DNA from: Tritrichomonas foetus | Taxonomy: Eukaryota > Parabasalia > Tritrichomonadida > Tritrichomonadidae | Direction: 5' to 3' | NCBI GenBank assembly: GCA_001839685.1 | Contig: MLAK01000638.1 | Location: 90,297-154,296 of the forward strand | DNA: 64,000 bases | Shown here: piece by piece, positions 32,901-42,905 of the stretch | How the letters are laid out: every line of letters starts with the position of its first letter | Position numbering within the stretch: the stretch's first letter is position 1 | Made by a program: the position numbers and the translations under genes | The notes under the pieces: model-generated | Told to the model about the DNA's origin: nothing | The model's input: only the letters and a program-made list of their open reading frames with translations | The model's database searches: none

Positions 32901-33237
32901 AATCAAATCCAAAGATAAAGATGAAATTATATTGTTTTTAAAGAGTTTAGATATGAGAAATCCATTTATTTCTTTTGAATTTACTGATACGGTTAAAGAC
33001 ATTGTTTTCAAATATCAATTTCCAACATTTTCTAAAAATACTATTTGCGATATCTTTCTTGATAATATTTTCCAAATCAACCTCATTTCAAATGCACCAT
33101 TTTTTGAGAACATAGAATTAATAGATTCACTTCAAGCTTTTCTTGGCAGAGTCCCAAAGAAAAACATTAATAATCTCATGATCATGCTTGAGAAATCGAA
33201 TGTTCAGAGAACAAGTTCAATAAATGCATGTCCTTAG
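29989..33237 (+). CDS. Large helical (alpha-solenoid-like) protein, unknown
   Basis: 1082 residues, ATG followed by a second ATG. The sequence is a continuous series of amphipathic helices with regularly spaced Leu, Ile and Phe and no low-complexity regions, no signal peptide and no clear membrane segment. This fits an alpha-solenoid of HEAT/ARM type, but individual repeats are not clear enough to name. The last about 250 residues look more mixed alpha/beta (ISFEFTDTVKDIVFKYQF). No catalytic motif is seen. The length and composition fit a scaffold. The orthologue is not recognised. Confidence 0.75.
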   Translation: MMIRKRSFHEQMHEIFAQILNKNGSLNEMMEWRTKLGLPLYYNCVNDPVGTMNFLTIFMQNNNYSSNFSLVLVASSCFCFQFLPRCSKQQFITILEECLPKHSVPNDPDQISTYNIFLERGGASLIICREKVLKEILNHQNDAINSSIKLILPLITQDPENLSKILFDSLSQKEIKTSTLFLLGQIYTKIEIMKPENHHEYVNHLATKCDSILRNEKSLFYDIESALYCISMLIGWGIKEPCESLLKYDNISLKILVINSFTEKIKRDKNFECVPCFGYTSDPSLQTAYLKLIVACLKVPIVDLYCLKKDDDNDILIINQMIQVTLKQLYQKVPHWLLYGIICEFHSNKNPKKSILQSPSIYDLTIEDLELASQIAEFLPLWFYLHILRIKTKQVMLAKSCIHIISKASNFILYELFDDFISFLDSMLLITDIIDDISSMLTSIVPSLAQNEKIIHLSSHITKTIDFFASTPNEIQTRLQILTIILNYTNESIPFNTVCDCLIESFDIIFNYTYFPLSPKFLDIFFLFFSSIPNLQEKYDQKYLIYLCLSVISSSFKVYPPAYLTTTMQLKLFYDSKRFFAVIASDIVADPQLAIKKAYPPLPSALILLSKLRNDDIKIDEFILDCLIDGLTLCPTESSLAAQILGNINREKFIDKANMLLQRSNISSFTAAVSLLTHDDTHNIVNFEKKDDLRLLLQFRNDFAPILFQYPEYRYLLLEKYNYTFDKKVFKECAINLMNIDSTTRRIFKYYNIEQPFLERNDNWISVELNHNQSTFVFHKRMNFIPYLKDLPRNIISHESVEKSFDKFRVRYPTQKTNNIFKDIYNAIKIYRNDKQCQSYLHSFVLFKFDDIQKYNELKLWLICFSSPLILQYHPSGDENVDACLSRIDPLYSPSNNYYLDSIVFIESARRNPIIAKDIFSLYFLFKGKGKLYTKMTFHFPSFNIRILRNFRQYFKNIHERSLLESNSNFSIKSKDKDEIILFLKSLDMRNPFISFEFTDTVKDIVFKYQFPTFSKNTICDIFLDNIFQINLISNAPFFENIELIDSLQAFLGRVPKKNINNLMIMLEKSNVQRTSSINACP

Positions 33238-33889
33238 GCATTTTTTATGTTTTTCATCATCCTACTTATTCAATAGAATGAAATACATTTATCATTTATT
33301 TAACTCAAATTTTTATTAATAATTCATACTATTTGATATAATAAATTGTTTTCAGATGTTTATTTCTGATCATGCTATACTTCTGTTCTAGAAATCTTTG
33401 ATCATAAAAAATTGTATGACTTATCTCAATTCCTCTCAGCATTATTGAAGAAATCTATATTACATTTTTTGGAAAACTGTTCAATACATTTTTTTATCCA
33501 TCCCATAATCTAATTATTATCCAAAATTATAACACCACAATATATATTACATTATTTTTCAAGATACATCGATATAATGATCTAAGTGATATTGTTATCA
33601 TCGTACGTTTATTATTTTTTTCGTTTAATCGGTATGTTGACTTTTTGATACTATACTTGTCCTTGATATTGACCTTTCTCGTGAATTAACCACAAATTTC
33701 AATTCAATTCCATAAAAAACGTTTATTTTAAAATCATTTTTTCTAACCATTTTTCTTGTAAGAAATTGAATTAAAAAGTAGAAAATCCGTTATTTTATTT
33801 ATACTTCATGTTTTATTTCACCTAAACCGCCAGGGCAGTATGGTGAATATTGGCTATTCAACGGGATATTTCTAATCATTTTATTAATC
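33238..33889. other. Intergenic, AT-rich
   Basis: About 650 bp with no coding signal. It ends with the Inr box of the EFHC-like gene. Confidence 0.6.
33876..33883 (+). promoter_or_regulatory. Inr-type initiator of the EFHC-like gene
   Basis: TCATTTTA places +1 12 nt before the ATG at 33890, matching the trichomonad initiator. Confidence 0.6.
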
Positions 33890-34468
33890 ATGGATGACGA
33901 AAACACCCAAGTCCTGAACTTCAGCGCCAAGATGATTTCCGACTATCCTGAAGACCGCCGCCGCCAGTTTGTTGTCTCCTACTACCTCTGCGACAAGACA
34001 ATGGCCGTTTTTGAAATGCAAGTACCAAATTCCGGTTTCCGCGCAGGAAAATTCCTCCAGAGGACACGCGTGAGGGATCCAAAGACTAAGCAATTCTTCG
34101 AGCCATCCGCCTTCTACGTTGGCGCCAAGATTCACGTCAGCGGAAGGAATTTCGAATTACTCGATGCAGCCCCACACACACTCTGCCTTATGGAGGCTCA
34201 CTCCGACGACTTCCCTGAGGCCGACATTGCAACAGTTATCCAGAATTTGATGAATGTTTGCCTCCAGACAACAAAAAGCGTTCGCGCACTTTTCGAGGAA
34301 AAGGACACACGCAAGACCGGTTTTGTCGACGTTGAAGACGCCCGAGCGATCTTCAAGCAGTTCGTTCCAAAGCTCACACCGCATGCTGTCATCACTCTCG
34401 TTCGTGCCTTCGAAAAGGATGATGGAACATATGAGTATAACCTCCTTCTTAACTACATGAGAGTCTAA
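33890..34468 (+). CDS. DM10/EF-hand protein, EFHC-like flagellar protein
   Basis: 192 residues. Residues about 25-102 form one DM10 domain: RRQFVVSYYLCDKTMAVFEM, the diagnostic NSGFRAGKFLQR block, then FYVGAKIHVSGRNFELLDA. Residues about 125-190 resemble a degenerate EF-hand pair (EEKDTRKTGFVDVEDARAIF; the first loop keeps D, T and G spacing). EFHC1/EFHC2 have three DM10 domains plus an EF-hand. This protein corresponds to the last DM10 plus EF-hand only. Members line the lumen of flagellar doublet microtubules. The gene is clearly GC-richer than its surroundings, consistent with high expression of a flagellar component. A pyrimidine repeat begins just after the stop codon. Confidence 0.9.
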   Translation: MDDENTQVLNFSAKMISDYPEDRRRQFVVSYYLCDKTMAVFEMQVPNSGFRAGKFLQRTRVRDPKTKQFFEPSAFYVGAKIHVSGRNFELLDAAPHTLCLMEAHSDDFPEADIATVIQNLMNVCLQTTKSVRALFEEKDTRKTGFVDVEDARAIFKQFVPKLTPHAVITLVRAFEKDDGTYEYNLLLNYMRV

Positions 34469-34483
34469 ATAGCCGCATTTTTT

Positions 34484-35281
34484 CTTTTTTGTTTTTCTTT
34501 ATCTTTGTCTTTTTCTTTTTCTTTTTCTTTATCTTTATCTTTATCTCTTTCTTTATCTCTTTCTTTATCTTTTTCTTTTTCTTTATCTCTTTCTTTATCA
34601 TTATCTCTTTCTTTATCTTTGTCTCTTTCTTTATCTTTGTCTTTTTCTTTATCTCTTTCTTTATCTTTATCTCTTTCTTTATCTTTNNNNNNNNNNNNNN
34701 NNNNNNNNNNNNNNNNNNNNNNNNNNNNNNNNNNNNNNNNNNNNNNNNNNNNNNNNNNNNNNNNNNNNNNNNNNNNNNNNNNNNNNNNNNNNNNNNNNNN
34801 NNNNNNNNNNNNNNNNNNNNNNNNNNNNNNNNNNNNNNNNNNNNNNNNNNNNNNNNNNNNNNNNNNNNNNNNNNNNNNNNNNNNNNNNNNNNNNNNNNNN
34901 NNNNNNNNNNNNNNNNNNNNNNNNNNNNNNNNNNNNNNNNNNNNNNNNNNNNNNNNNNNNNNNNNNNNNNNNNNNNNNNNNNNNNNNNNNNNNNNNNNNN
35001 NNNNNNNNNNNNNNNNNNNNNNNNNNNNNNNNNNNNNNNNNNNNNNNNNNNTCTTTATCTCTTTCTTTATCTTTATCTCTTTCTTTATCTTTATCTCTTT
35101 CTTTATCTTTATCTCTTTCTTTATCTTTGTCTTTTTCTTTATCTTTATCTTTGTCTTTTTCTTTATCTTTATCTTTGTCTTTTTCTTTTTCTTTATCTTT
35201 GTCTTTTTCTTTTTCTTTGTCTTTATCTTTGTCTTTTTCTTTTTCTTTGTCTTTGTATTTTTCTTTTTCTTTGTCTTTCGT
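34484..35281 (+). repeat. Pyrimidine-rich hexamer repeat with assembly gap
   Basis: Imperfect tandem array of ctttat, ctttgt, cttttt and tctctt units, nearly pure C/T apart from scattered A and G, starting about 20 bp after the EFHC-like stop codon. The long open frames across it are repeat artefacts. Confidence 0.95.
34687..35051. other. Assembly gap, 365 N
   Basis: Ns inside the pyrimidine repeat, so the array length is unknown. Confidence 0.99.
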
Positions 35282-37502
35282 TTTGGTATTTTTTCATATT
35301 TATGCTTGAGAGTGTAGTTCTGAGTATATTCGGTTCAAAATTGATTTTGTGATTCGCCATTGCTGCAATCATTAAAGGCAGAAAACAAGAAATAATAGAA
35401 TTCGCTGATTTAAAGCTTTTTGTAGGGATGGAATGCAGATAGTATAAAGATGCTTGCCTGTAAGTAAAACACAAAAAGTAACAAAGATGTATGTTCTTTT
35501 TCTATAAATTATTTCTTCTTCTTTTTTATTATAGTCGCAAGAAAAACCCTGTGAACTCCAGATTTCTAACCCCAAGTTTTGGAGAATATGCGAAATATGC
35601 CCTAAACCAGCAATAATGATATTATAAAAAATTCATCAATCAATGAAGCCCCTTTTTGTTTTTGACTGACCAAAAAACTTTTCTTGTGGCCACTGTCAAA
35701 ATTGTCTGGCCTTTGCGAGCCTTGGGCTCCAAGGCTCGGGGAAAATAGAAAATAATTATGGAAAATTCTTTTTTTTTGTGGTTGGATTTGGGTTTTGCTG
35801 AAGGTTCGATGTGAATTCTCAACTTTGGCTGGATTACAAATGCGGATTCAGTCGATAGGGGTGGATTATTGAAATGTGATTTTGAGATTAATAATGTGCT
35901 ACATTTTAGCTAATAAACGGTTCGAAAATTAAATTTATCCAGGTGTATCACTAAATTAGAGATATCTTTGCTGGAAAGAATGACTTAATCCCGATTTTTT
36001 CCCATGGAAGAATAATGATGAATAAATCACAGTTCATATGATTCTATATTGATAGTAGTAAAGAACCTTTGCTTATAAGTGGTAAATTGTCATAAAAAAA
36101 ATGAAAATATATATAGAATCACTGAACATGAATTTGATGGTGAATTTCAACTGAGTTTCCTTTTTTATTAGAAAAATCAGAATTTTAAGTATACAAATAA
36201 TCAGTTTTTTTTTTTTTTTTGATGATTTTTTTTAATTTACATGAAAAAGAAATTATGAAATACTTAAGAATGATTTTACGAATAATTCTACGTACAAAAT
36301 ATTACTATAAACGTGAAGAGAGCAAAAAAAGAAATGAATCAGAAACAAATAATGGTTATAATGCAATTCGGAAATAGAGAGAAGCAAACTGGTATAAAAT
36401 TCGTTAATCGGGGTATGACGAATCAATTTATGAACTTCATGATTATTTTTTAAGATAATTTCATTGGACTTTTTTTGGTAATGAATTATTTATATCTTTG
36501 ATAAAATTTTATGAAATAGAAAATTGAATTGTTTCAGAAAAAACTAAGCAAATTTGAAATTATTCAATTATTTCTATTGATATGTCATCAACATGTCACA
36601 TTGGACATTTATTTTTCATTTTTTTGCGGAATCTACCCATAGGAGATAATGTTTACCTTTTTTAGAGAACAACTAAAAAAGCGAAAGAAAAACACATCGG
36701 CGAATTTTTTTTTTCATCGGAGAAAATCATCAAATTCACAAATTAGATTCACTATTTATTAATATTATACTTACTAAAAACGAATATGAATATCTATGCC
36801 CATTGAAAAACGTTGCACAATTGAAAAATTATTTGTGAAGCCTTTCTCGAAAATTTGAATAAAATCATTTTAATTTTGCCAAATTTCTTGGTGATTAGTC
36901 AACGAATAATATTCTTCTAGAAGTATGTATGATTTAAAAATTGAATCAAGCTTGAACTTTGTTTTCGAACAATTTTACTTCATAATTCAAAATAGTATAA
37001 TCACTATTCAATTTGAAAAAACTCTTCTCAAAAATTAAGAAAAGAATTTTTTTGAAAAAAAAGTAACACTCATAATTTCAGTGTCTTTCAATAGCATTGA
37101 AAATTCACATAATTATTTGATTAGAAAAGAATAAATGATAATGATTTTTTTGGGCTCTATATGAAGATTGCATTCGACTTAAAATCGGATAAATGCATAT
37201 TTACAAACAATAATAGTTAATGAAATGAACCACCGATCATAATATTGGATGTTTCAGATGTTATGAATCAATCTTTGTGACCAAAAACAATTTTAACAAC
37301 TTTTTTATTCCCAAATTGATCAATTTGAATAAATATTCTTTCGATTCAGAATTTTTTATTGAATTTCTAGATAATAGAATTCATCAAATTTTTTCAAATA
37401 TTTATTTCTGAGAAAACTTTGTGAATATTTCTATGAAATTAAATGCGGAATTGAATGAATATTCAATAATTCAATTCTTTTTCATATCACATATTTGATC
37501 GG
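35282..37502. other. Long intergenic stretch with one GC-rich hairpin
   Basis: About 2.2 kb without a gene. At 35640-35760 the base composition rises and a perfect 10-bp stem with a 3-nt loop (cgagccttgg/gct/ccaaggctcg) lies at 35716-35738. The rest is AT-rich with homopolymers. The TCATATCACA run just before 37503 may serve the Myb gene. Confidence 0.5.
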
Positions 37503-38381
37503 ATGTCTGTTTCGAAGCATCGTCCATCCTACTTTACTCCAAAGATAAAGTTCACACAAGAAGAAGACAAACTCCTCATCAAAGCCGTAACAGAAATCGG
37601 AACATCAGACTGGCGCCTTGTCTCAACGAGAGTCCCGGGTCGAAACCCCAGACAATGCCGTGAGCGTTGGAACAATTACGTGAACCCACAGCTTGTTGCA
37701 GCACCATGGACATCAGCGGACGATGAGCTTCTGAAAAAGAAGTTTTTGGAGCTCGGCCCAAAGTGGCATCTCATCAGCACATTTTTCGCAGGCCGTAGCA
37801 CAAACAGCATCAAAAACAGATTCGTAACATTGAAGAGAAGACAAAAGAAACGCGGAAGACGAAATAAAAGGAGTTTTGAATATGATTCTGAGTCTTCTGA
37901 TGAATCATCTGAAAGCGAAAGTGAAGAAGAACTTTTTGAAAATGATGAGGATTATATCGACAGTGATACATATATATATAATTTTTTTACAAAAAAAACT
38001 CAAACCAGGAATTTAAAGAATGATGAATTCTCCGCAAATCAAATTCAAATAGCAGGCGAAAATGATTTTCAACCAACAAGTATTTGTACAAGGAGAAGAA
38101 GTCAAGAAAAAGTTGCTTATAATTCCCTTGATAATAAAAAAAAATTGAATGAGATACAAAATTCAGAATCAAATTCAAAACAGGCAAATGATAGTGATTT
38201 TGTTAAATCTCAGAATAGTATCGCAAAAAATGTAGATAGTAATGAAGTAAAAGAAGAAAAAAATGGAAGAGTTGTTGATGACAAAGTATTGGAATCTCTA
38301 AAAGAAATTGATAACCATTTCTGGCCACCCGATTTTGCCTATTTTGATAAAAACTGGCTTGAAATTGCTTTTGGAGTCTAA
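37503..38381 (+). CDS. R2R3 Myb-type transcription factor
   Basis: 292 residues. R2 spans about residues 18-64 (FTQEEDKLLIKAV...SDWRLVSTRVPGRNPRQCRERWNNYVNP) and R3 about 66-115 (PWTSADDELLKKK...KWHLISTFFAGRSTNSIKNRF). The Trp pattern is normal for R3; the first Trp of R2 is Phe, as in many trichomonad Mybs. A basic run (KRRQKKRGRRNKR) follows as a likely nuclear-import signal, then a Ser/Glu/Asp-rich acidic region and a C-terminal aromatic cluster (HFWPPDFAYFDKNWLEIAF) that could be an activation surface. Trichomonas vaginalis Myb1-3, of the same type, regulate ap65-1. The target here is unknown. Confidence 0.9.
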   Translation: MSVSKHRPSYFTPKIKFTQEEDKLLIKAVTEIGTSDWRLVSTRVPGRNPRQCRERWNNYVNPQLVAAPWTSADDELLKKKFLELGPKWHLISTFFAGRSTNSIKNRFVTLKRRQKKRGRRNKRSFEYDSESSDESSESESEEELFENDEDYIDSDTYIYNFFTKKTQTRNLKNDEFSANQIQIAGENDFQPTSICTRRRSQEKVAYNSLDNKKKLNEIQNSESNSKQANDSDFVKSQNSIAKNVDSNEVKEEKNGRVVDDKVLESLKEIDNHFWPPDFAYFDKNWLEIAFGV

Positions 38382-38601
38382 ATATTTTATTTGTTTAATT
38401 AAACTTGTATAATGCGCTTCTCAATTTGTTCATTTATTATTCCTTTTTATTCATTTTTTTAGACTTACTACTGTGTATGTATTTTGATGACTTTTTGTGC
38501 CATTTAATCTTATTTGGAGAAATGTTAAACTGCTTGTATTCAATAAAAAATATTAAGGATTAATATAAGTATATTATATTTCTTTATTTTATTAAAAAAG
38601 C

Positions 38602-40971
38602 TCACATGTTCAGGCTGAGCGCCTGCAAGAATTGTTTCAAATTCGTTCCTGAAACAGTCGAATCATCAACAAGAATGTCTGCAAACACGTATTCTCTTGC
38701 ACCACCTTGACCAATCACTTCGACTGGTAAGTACCTGCTTGACAATTCCCAACAAGACTGCACAATTGCCATCACTTTTGCATTTTCGGGTGTCTGCAAT
38801 TGCGGCAGTTCGCTTGGTAAGCTTGCAATATCAGAAACACCGAAAGCTCCATTTATAAACTCTTGGGAAGCTCCTCCACCAACCCATATGAATATCCGAT
38901 CAACTGTATGGAAAAGGAAAACAGTTCCTTTCCCAAATGATTCTCCAGTCAGTGGTAAAACTTCACCAGAATCTACACTAAACATTCTTGGATAAAGATA
39001 AAGAAGTAAATCAGTAACACTTATTGCACGAAGTCGAATAACACTTGACATTCTTCCATCAACACCTTCAGCATGTCTAGCTCGAAATGTTGGGTTGCTC
39101 ACTAAAGAATGCATAAGATGATACATTGATGAAAAACTAGCAATATTTACACTATTAGAGCCTTGCATAAGCATTGCATTGATTTCTTTGCGTGTTTGTT
39201 CTAAACCAGGAATAGGACCAACTGATAGCAACGCTGTTCCTGCTCTTCGAGTCATCATCGTAGTTAATGTTGCCTCATCAATCGATCTACAAACTTCTCT
39301 AATATCTTTTGATCGTGGGGTTTCAACAGTAAACACACGAATCATTCTTATTCCATCATTGTTTGTATAAACAAATGCTAGCTGAAATATACAATTATTC
39401 ACTTGTAAACTCATATTTGTTGAAGCGGAGTTCGATGAAGATGAAGAAGGGTTTTCGATGGAGAGTTCAAAAGCAATTGCGTCTTCACTAGCAATCACTG
39501 GGAAAGAAATCAATTCATTGTTTCGAAGTGTGCAATTTGTATGTGGTCTAACAAGTTTAATTCCAGGTGTTGCTCTGAGTCTTAAGCATGCATCCCAACA
39601 GTAACTATTTGTAAGTGTTCGGTAAATGTCGGCGTGCATCTTTTGTCGTGCGAGGCCATCAAAGTTACGATAGTAATGGCATTCACCACAAGTTAGACCT
39701 GCAGGCACAGCAGTTGTTGATAAATCCACGAATTCTGGACCAGCCGTAAAAATATGAACACTAACACTCGCACGATTAAGTTTAAAGGCATAATCTCTGA
39801 AAACTTTGCCTGATCCATCATTTGGCAAACGTAAAAGATTTAATTCATTTTCATCATTTGTATCACGTTTGTTTAAAGGATAAGGACCATGCCGAGGTAG
39901 TCCAATGTAGCCAACCACTGCAATGCCGCCAATATTGTGCATTAATTTTTCGATAGCAACTAAAACACTCCCGAAACAATGACCAAGTGTTGAGGGGCTT
40001 GGTACTCGCTCAATTAGATTATCAATTGCTGATACAAAGTTTTCTTTGCAACTTTCAAGGCGAGGGAAGACAGATTGCTGGCTGGCTGGAATGGCTGGGT
40101 CAAAGAGATCAGAAATAACAAATTCGCCAGCATTCATGAGATCAAAAACAGTGATATTATGCGACATTGTCATAATACCAACACGCGCATTGGTTGGAAT
40201 GGCATCGATTGATGCCTTAACGGTCGCCAAAAATTGTTGAGTGAAGCCAAGCTGATAGGCTAGTGGAGAAAGATCGAAAATAAACAAAAAGCACGGTCCT
40301 CCATCAATGTTGGCGTAGGCTGGCATTGGCGCAATGATGTCATAAACCGGGCATTTCAATTCCATCCGGTTATTCAAATTGTTTTCCGAATTAAAGTTGA
40401 AACTTGGCTGAACACCATATGAAAATGAATTCTGAGCGTTTTGATCGTTGCCATTGATTTTGTTCAGGCGATTACATATCGGACATTTCCATTCGACATT
40501 ATTGATGACTTGAACCTGGGGGCATAAATACGCTGAGCAGTTTGAGCAGCGAGGAACAGTAGAGTCTTTGCAATCGATGACTGGGCAATTTTGGACAAAT
40601 GCGGGCGATATTACAAGACCGAATGGAATTTTACATTGATCGGCGACTTCTTTTGAACTTGGATATATCGAGGTAACACTTCGAAGGTAAGTCGGAAATT
40701 GTGTGCAGCCAGGTGGAACGTCCGGATTCAAAAGTTTTGGATTCGCCCACGGAAATTGGATTTCGTTCCTTGGTGGGAGGTTTTGCGAATAAGCCTGGCC
40801 GGACAATTGAGGTTGAGGGGCTGGAGCCATCGTTGGGGTTGATTGATAATTTTGTGGAATTTGAGACAAGTTGAAATCTTGAGGAGGTTGTGGAGGAGGA
40901 GCTCCTTGTAAAGGAGGCTGACTCATGTCCTGCATTTGGGGAATAACGTAACGGCGGGAATTAGATTTCAT
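38602..40971 (-). CDS. Sec24-type COPII coat subunit
   Basis: 789 residues from the first ATG (40971). Residues 1-75 are a Pro/Gln-rich tail. The Sec23/24 zinc finger has Cys142, 145, 163 and 166. The trunk (about 200-460) contains PCFLFIFDLSPLAYQLGF and SVLVAIEKLMHNIGGIAVV. The beta-barrel and helical parts follow, and a gelsolin-like fold near the C-terminus is marked by GKGTVFLFHTVDRIFIWVGG. The Pro-rich N-terminus and ISPAFVQNCPV context point to Sec24, not Sec23, whose Arg finger is not evident. Role: cargo selection in COPII vesicles budding from the ER. The length is short for Sec24 because the N-terminal extension is brief. Confidence 0.88.
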   Translation of the reverse strand: MKSNSRRYVIPQMQDMSQPPLQGAPPPQPPQDFNLSQIPQNYQSTPTMAPAPQPQLSGQAYSQNLPPRNEIQFPWANPKLLNPDVPPGCTQFPTYLRSVTSIYPSSKEVADQCKIPFGLVISPAFVQNCPVIDCKDSTVPRCSNCSAYLCPQVQVINNVEWKCPICNRLNKINGNDQNAQNSFSYGVQPSFNFNSENNLNNRMELKCPVYDIIAPMPAYANIDGGPCFLFIFDLSPLAYQLGFTQQFLATVKASIDAIPTNARVGIMTMSHNITVFDLMNAGEFVISDLFDPAIPASQQSVFPRLESCKENFVSAIDNLIERVPSPSTLGHCFGSVLVAIEKLMHNIGGIAVVGYIGLPRHGPYPLNKRDTNDENELNLLRLPNDGSGKVFRDYAFKLNRASVSVHIFTAGPEFVDLSTTAVPAGLTCGECHYYRNFDGLARQKMHADIYRTLTNSYCWDACLRLRATPGIKLVRPHTNCTLRNNELISFPVIASEDAIAFELSIENPSSSSSNSASTNMSLQVNNCIFQLAFVYTNNDGIRMIRVFTVETPRSKDIREVCRSIDEATLTTMMTRRAGTALLSVGPIPGLEQTRKEINAMLMQGSNSVNIASFSSMYHLMHSLVSNPTFRARHAEGVDGRMSSVIRLRAISVTDLLLYLYPRMFSVDSGEVLPLTGESFGKGTVFLFHTVDRIFIWVGGGASQEFINGAFGVSDIASLPSELPQLQTPENAKVMAIVQSCWELSSRYLPVEVIGQGGAREYVFADILVDDSTVSGTNLKQFLQALSLNM

Positions 40972-42137
40972 CAACTTATTTGAATTTCAGATGTTTTTGA
41001 TGAGCTTTTGTGAATTCGATTTGAGAGAGAGCTGGTTGGAAATTTGTGAATGTGTGTTCGAATTTGTTAGGTTAAATTTGGCCAAATATTAGTTGAAAAG
41101 TAATGAGATTATGACCATTTTTATATTCAATAAATAATTTTTTAGTATTTGGCTTTTAACTTGCTTTCACAAGAATAAAACAAGTCCTCTTTCCTATTTT
41201 TAGATTTGACTCGAATAATTCCTCTTTCCCCTGGAATGTTTAAGAATTTGATGTAATTATTTAAATTCGATAAATTTTATTGTGAAATTATTGAGGGTTT
41301 CATCGGAATAATCGCAATTTATTGATTAGGTAATAATGAATTAATTATTATCAGCGGGAAAGTGTGTGAAATGTCAGATGGAATTGTTCATGATTATTTT
41401 TTTGTTTGTTTCATTCGAAAATGCAATGAATTGAAAGTTATTCCATAATAAATGAGATGGACCATTTAAATTTTGGGTTTTTACAAAGTTTGATGAAGTA
41501 ATGGAGAACAAAAAGATATAAATATTGAAAGAATAGAATTGACAGAAGAATTTGAAAGGAGAAGCTTTTTGAATAAAGCGATCTATCAAGGAAAATATTT
41601 GACTATAGGCAAAACATCATGGATTAATACTCATAATGTTTTGTATTCCCTGTTGTGTCCTTGAAATAGCATTTTAGGAACGAATAATGGAGAAAATTGA
41701 CAAATTAATATTCTGAATAATATTGAATAAATTCTCAAAATTCTAAGAAAATAAAATAATTGATAGTGAATTTTCCTTAAAGGAATTGAATTAAATTGAT
41801 AGCATCTAACCGAATCACTTCATATCACATTACTATGATATGATGATGTAATACATCATAATATTCTCACAATTATTGAAAAGAAATAAAATATTTTCTT
41901 TCAATAATTGAATAATATACGTAATTGAGAAAGGTGGTTTTATTTAATCTTTCGAGATTTATCACATAAATCTTTCAGAGGAATTCAATTGTTAGATATT
42001 GAAAAACGATTAAAGCGATAAATGTAATTGAAAAATCTTGATCAAAATTACTGATATACTTATATTAATGATTTATTAAGCAACCAAATATTATATAGAA
42101 TACTATATAATTTTCAGTAGAATTTCATATTTAATGG
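40972..42137. other. Intergenic, AT-rich
   Basis: About 1.17 kb upstream of the Sec24 gene and downstream of the second Myb gene. No additional gene or RNA recognised. Confidence 0.6.
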
Positions 42138-42905
42138 TTAAAAAAACATTTCCAATAAAAAGTCCATTTCGCCTCCATTAGATGAAAACAAAATGTCATT
42201 CTTTGGTACAAGCCTGTCCAAAAAATTGAATGCATCTTCAGCTGACTGATTTTCTTCATGAATTTCAGGTTCCTCGGGTGAGCTCTCTTGTTTGAAAAAC
42301 TCATTTTTAACTTGTTGAATTCCATATTCACTTTTTGTGATAACACTTGGTTCTTCAGGCAAATAATTAAGCTCGTGGGGAAATTCATTTTTGTTAATTT
42401 TGACAATATTTTCAGCTTGAAAAGAATCATTTGAAGGCTTTGTTGTATTATCTATCTTAACTTCCGCATTTTTGATTTTGTTTTGTCTTCTTTCGCGTGT
42501 GAAGAATCTGTTTTTGATTATATTGCAGCTTCGATTTGGGAAGAAAGAGGCAATTAAATGCCACCGTGGTCCCAATTCCGCATATTTTTTATCGAGCAAG
42601 TCGTCCTCTTCAGGAGTAAAGCTTCCTTTCTTGAATTTAGGATTGACATAATTATTCCATCTTTCGCGACATTGGCGTCCGTTTCTTCCTGGTAATTCTT
42701 GAGCAACTGCATTCCAGTTATTTGTGCTGATATCACGAACGACTTCCTTCAGAATTTTATCTTCCTCTGGCGTGAATTTTTTTTTCGCTCCGCCTTTTCG
42801 TTTTCCTGATGAAAGAATTTTCGAATGGCTTGTGTGGGTATCCGGATAGTTATGATTTGTATTGTCGTTGATTGGATTTATGTATGCAGGTGAACCAGCG
42901 TTCAT
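42138..42905 (-). CDS. R2R3 Myb-type transcription factor
   Basis: 255 residues from the ATG at 42905. R2 lies at about 43-92 (KFTPEEDKILKEVV...NNWNAVAQELPGRNGRQCRERWNNYVNP) and R3 at about 94-143 (SFTPEEDDLLDKKYAELGPRWHLIASFFPNRSCNIIKNRF). Here the first Trp of both repeats is Phe. A basic patch (RKGGAKKK) precedes R2 and another follows R3. The C-terminal 100 residues are acidic and end LEMFF. The recognition helices QCRERWNNYVNP and IIKNRF closely match the Myb gene 4 kb away, so the two could share DNA targets. Confidence 0.9.
   Translation of the reverse strand: MNAGSPAYINPINDNTNHNYPDTHTSHSKILSSGKRKGGAKKKFTPEEDKILKEVVRDISTNNWNAVAQELPGRNGRQCRERWNNYVNPKFKKGSFTPEEDDLLDKKYAELGPRWHLIASFFPNRSCNIIKNRFFTRERRQNKIKNAEVKIDNTTKPSNDSFQAENIVKINKNEFPHELNYLPEEPSVITKSEYGIQQVKNEFFKQESSPEEPEIHEENQSAEDAFNFLDRLVPKNDILFSSNGGEMDFLLEMFF

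Noticed and set aside
34489..35352. Phe/Leu/Ser-repeat frames across the pyrimidine tract
   Set aside because: Simple-sequence artefacts spanning an assembly gap.
35640..35760. GC-rich hairpin as a tRNA or snRNA
   Set aside because: No cloverleaf, T-loop or known snRNA motif is visible.
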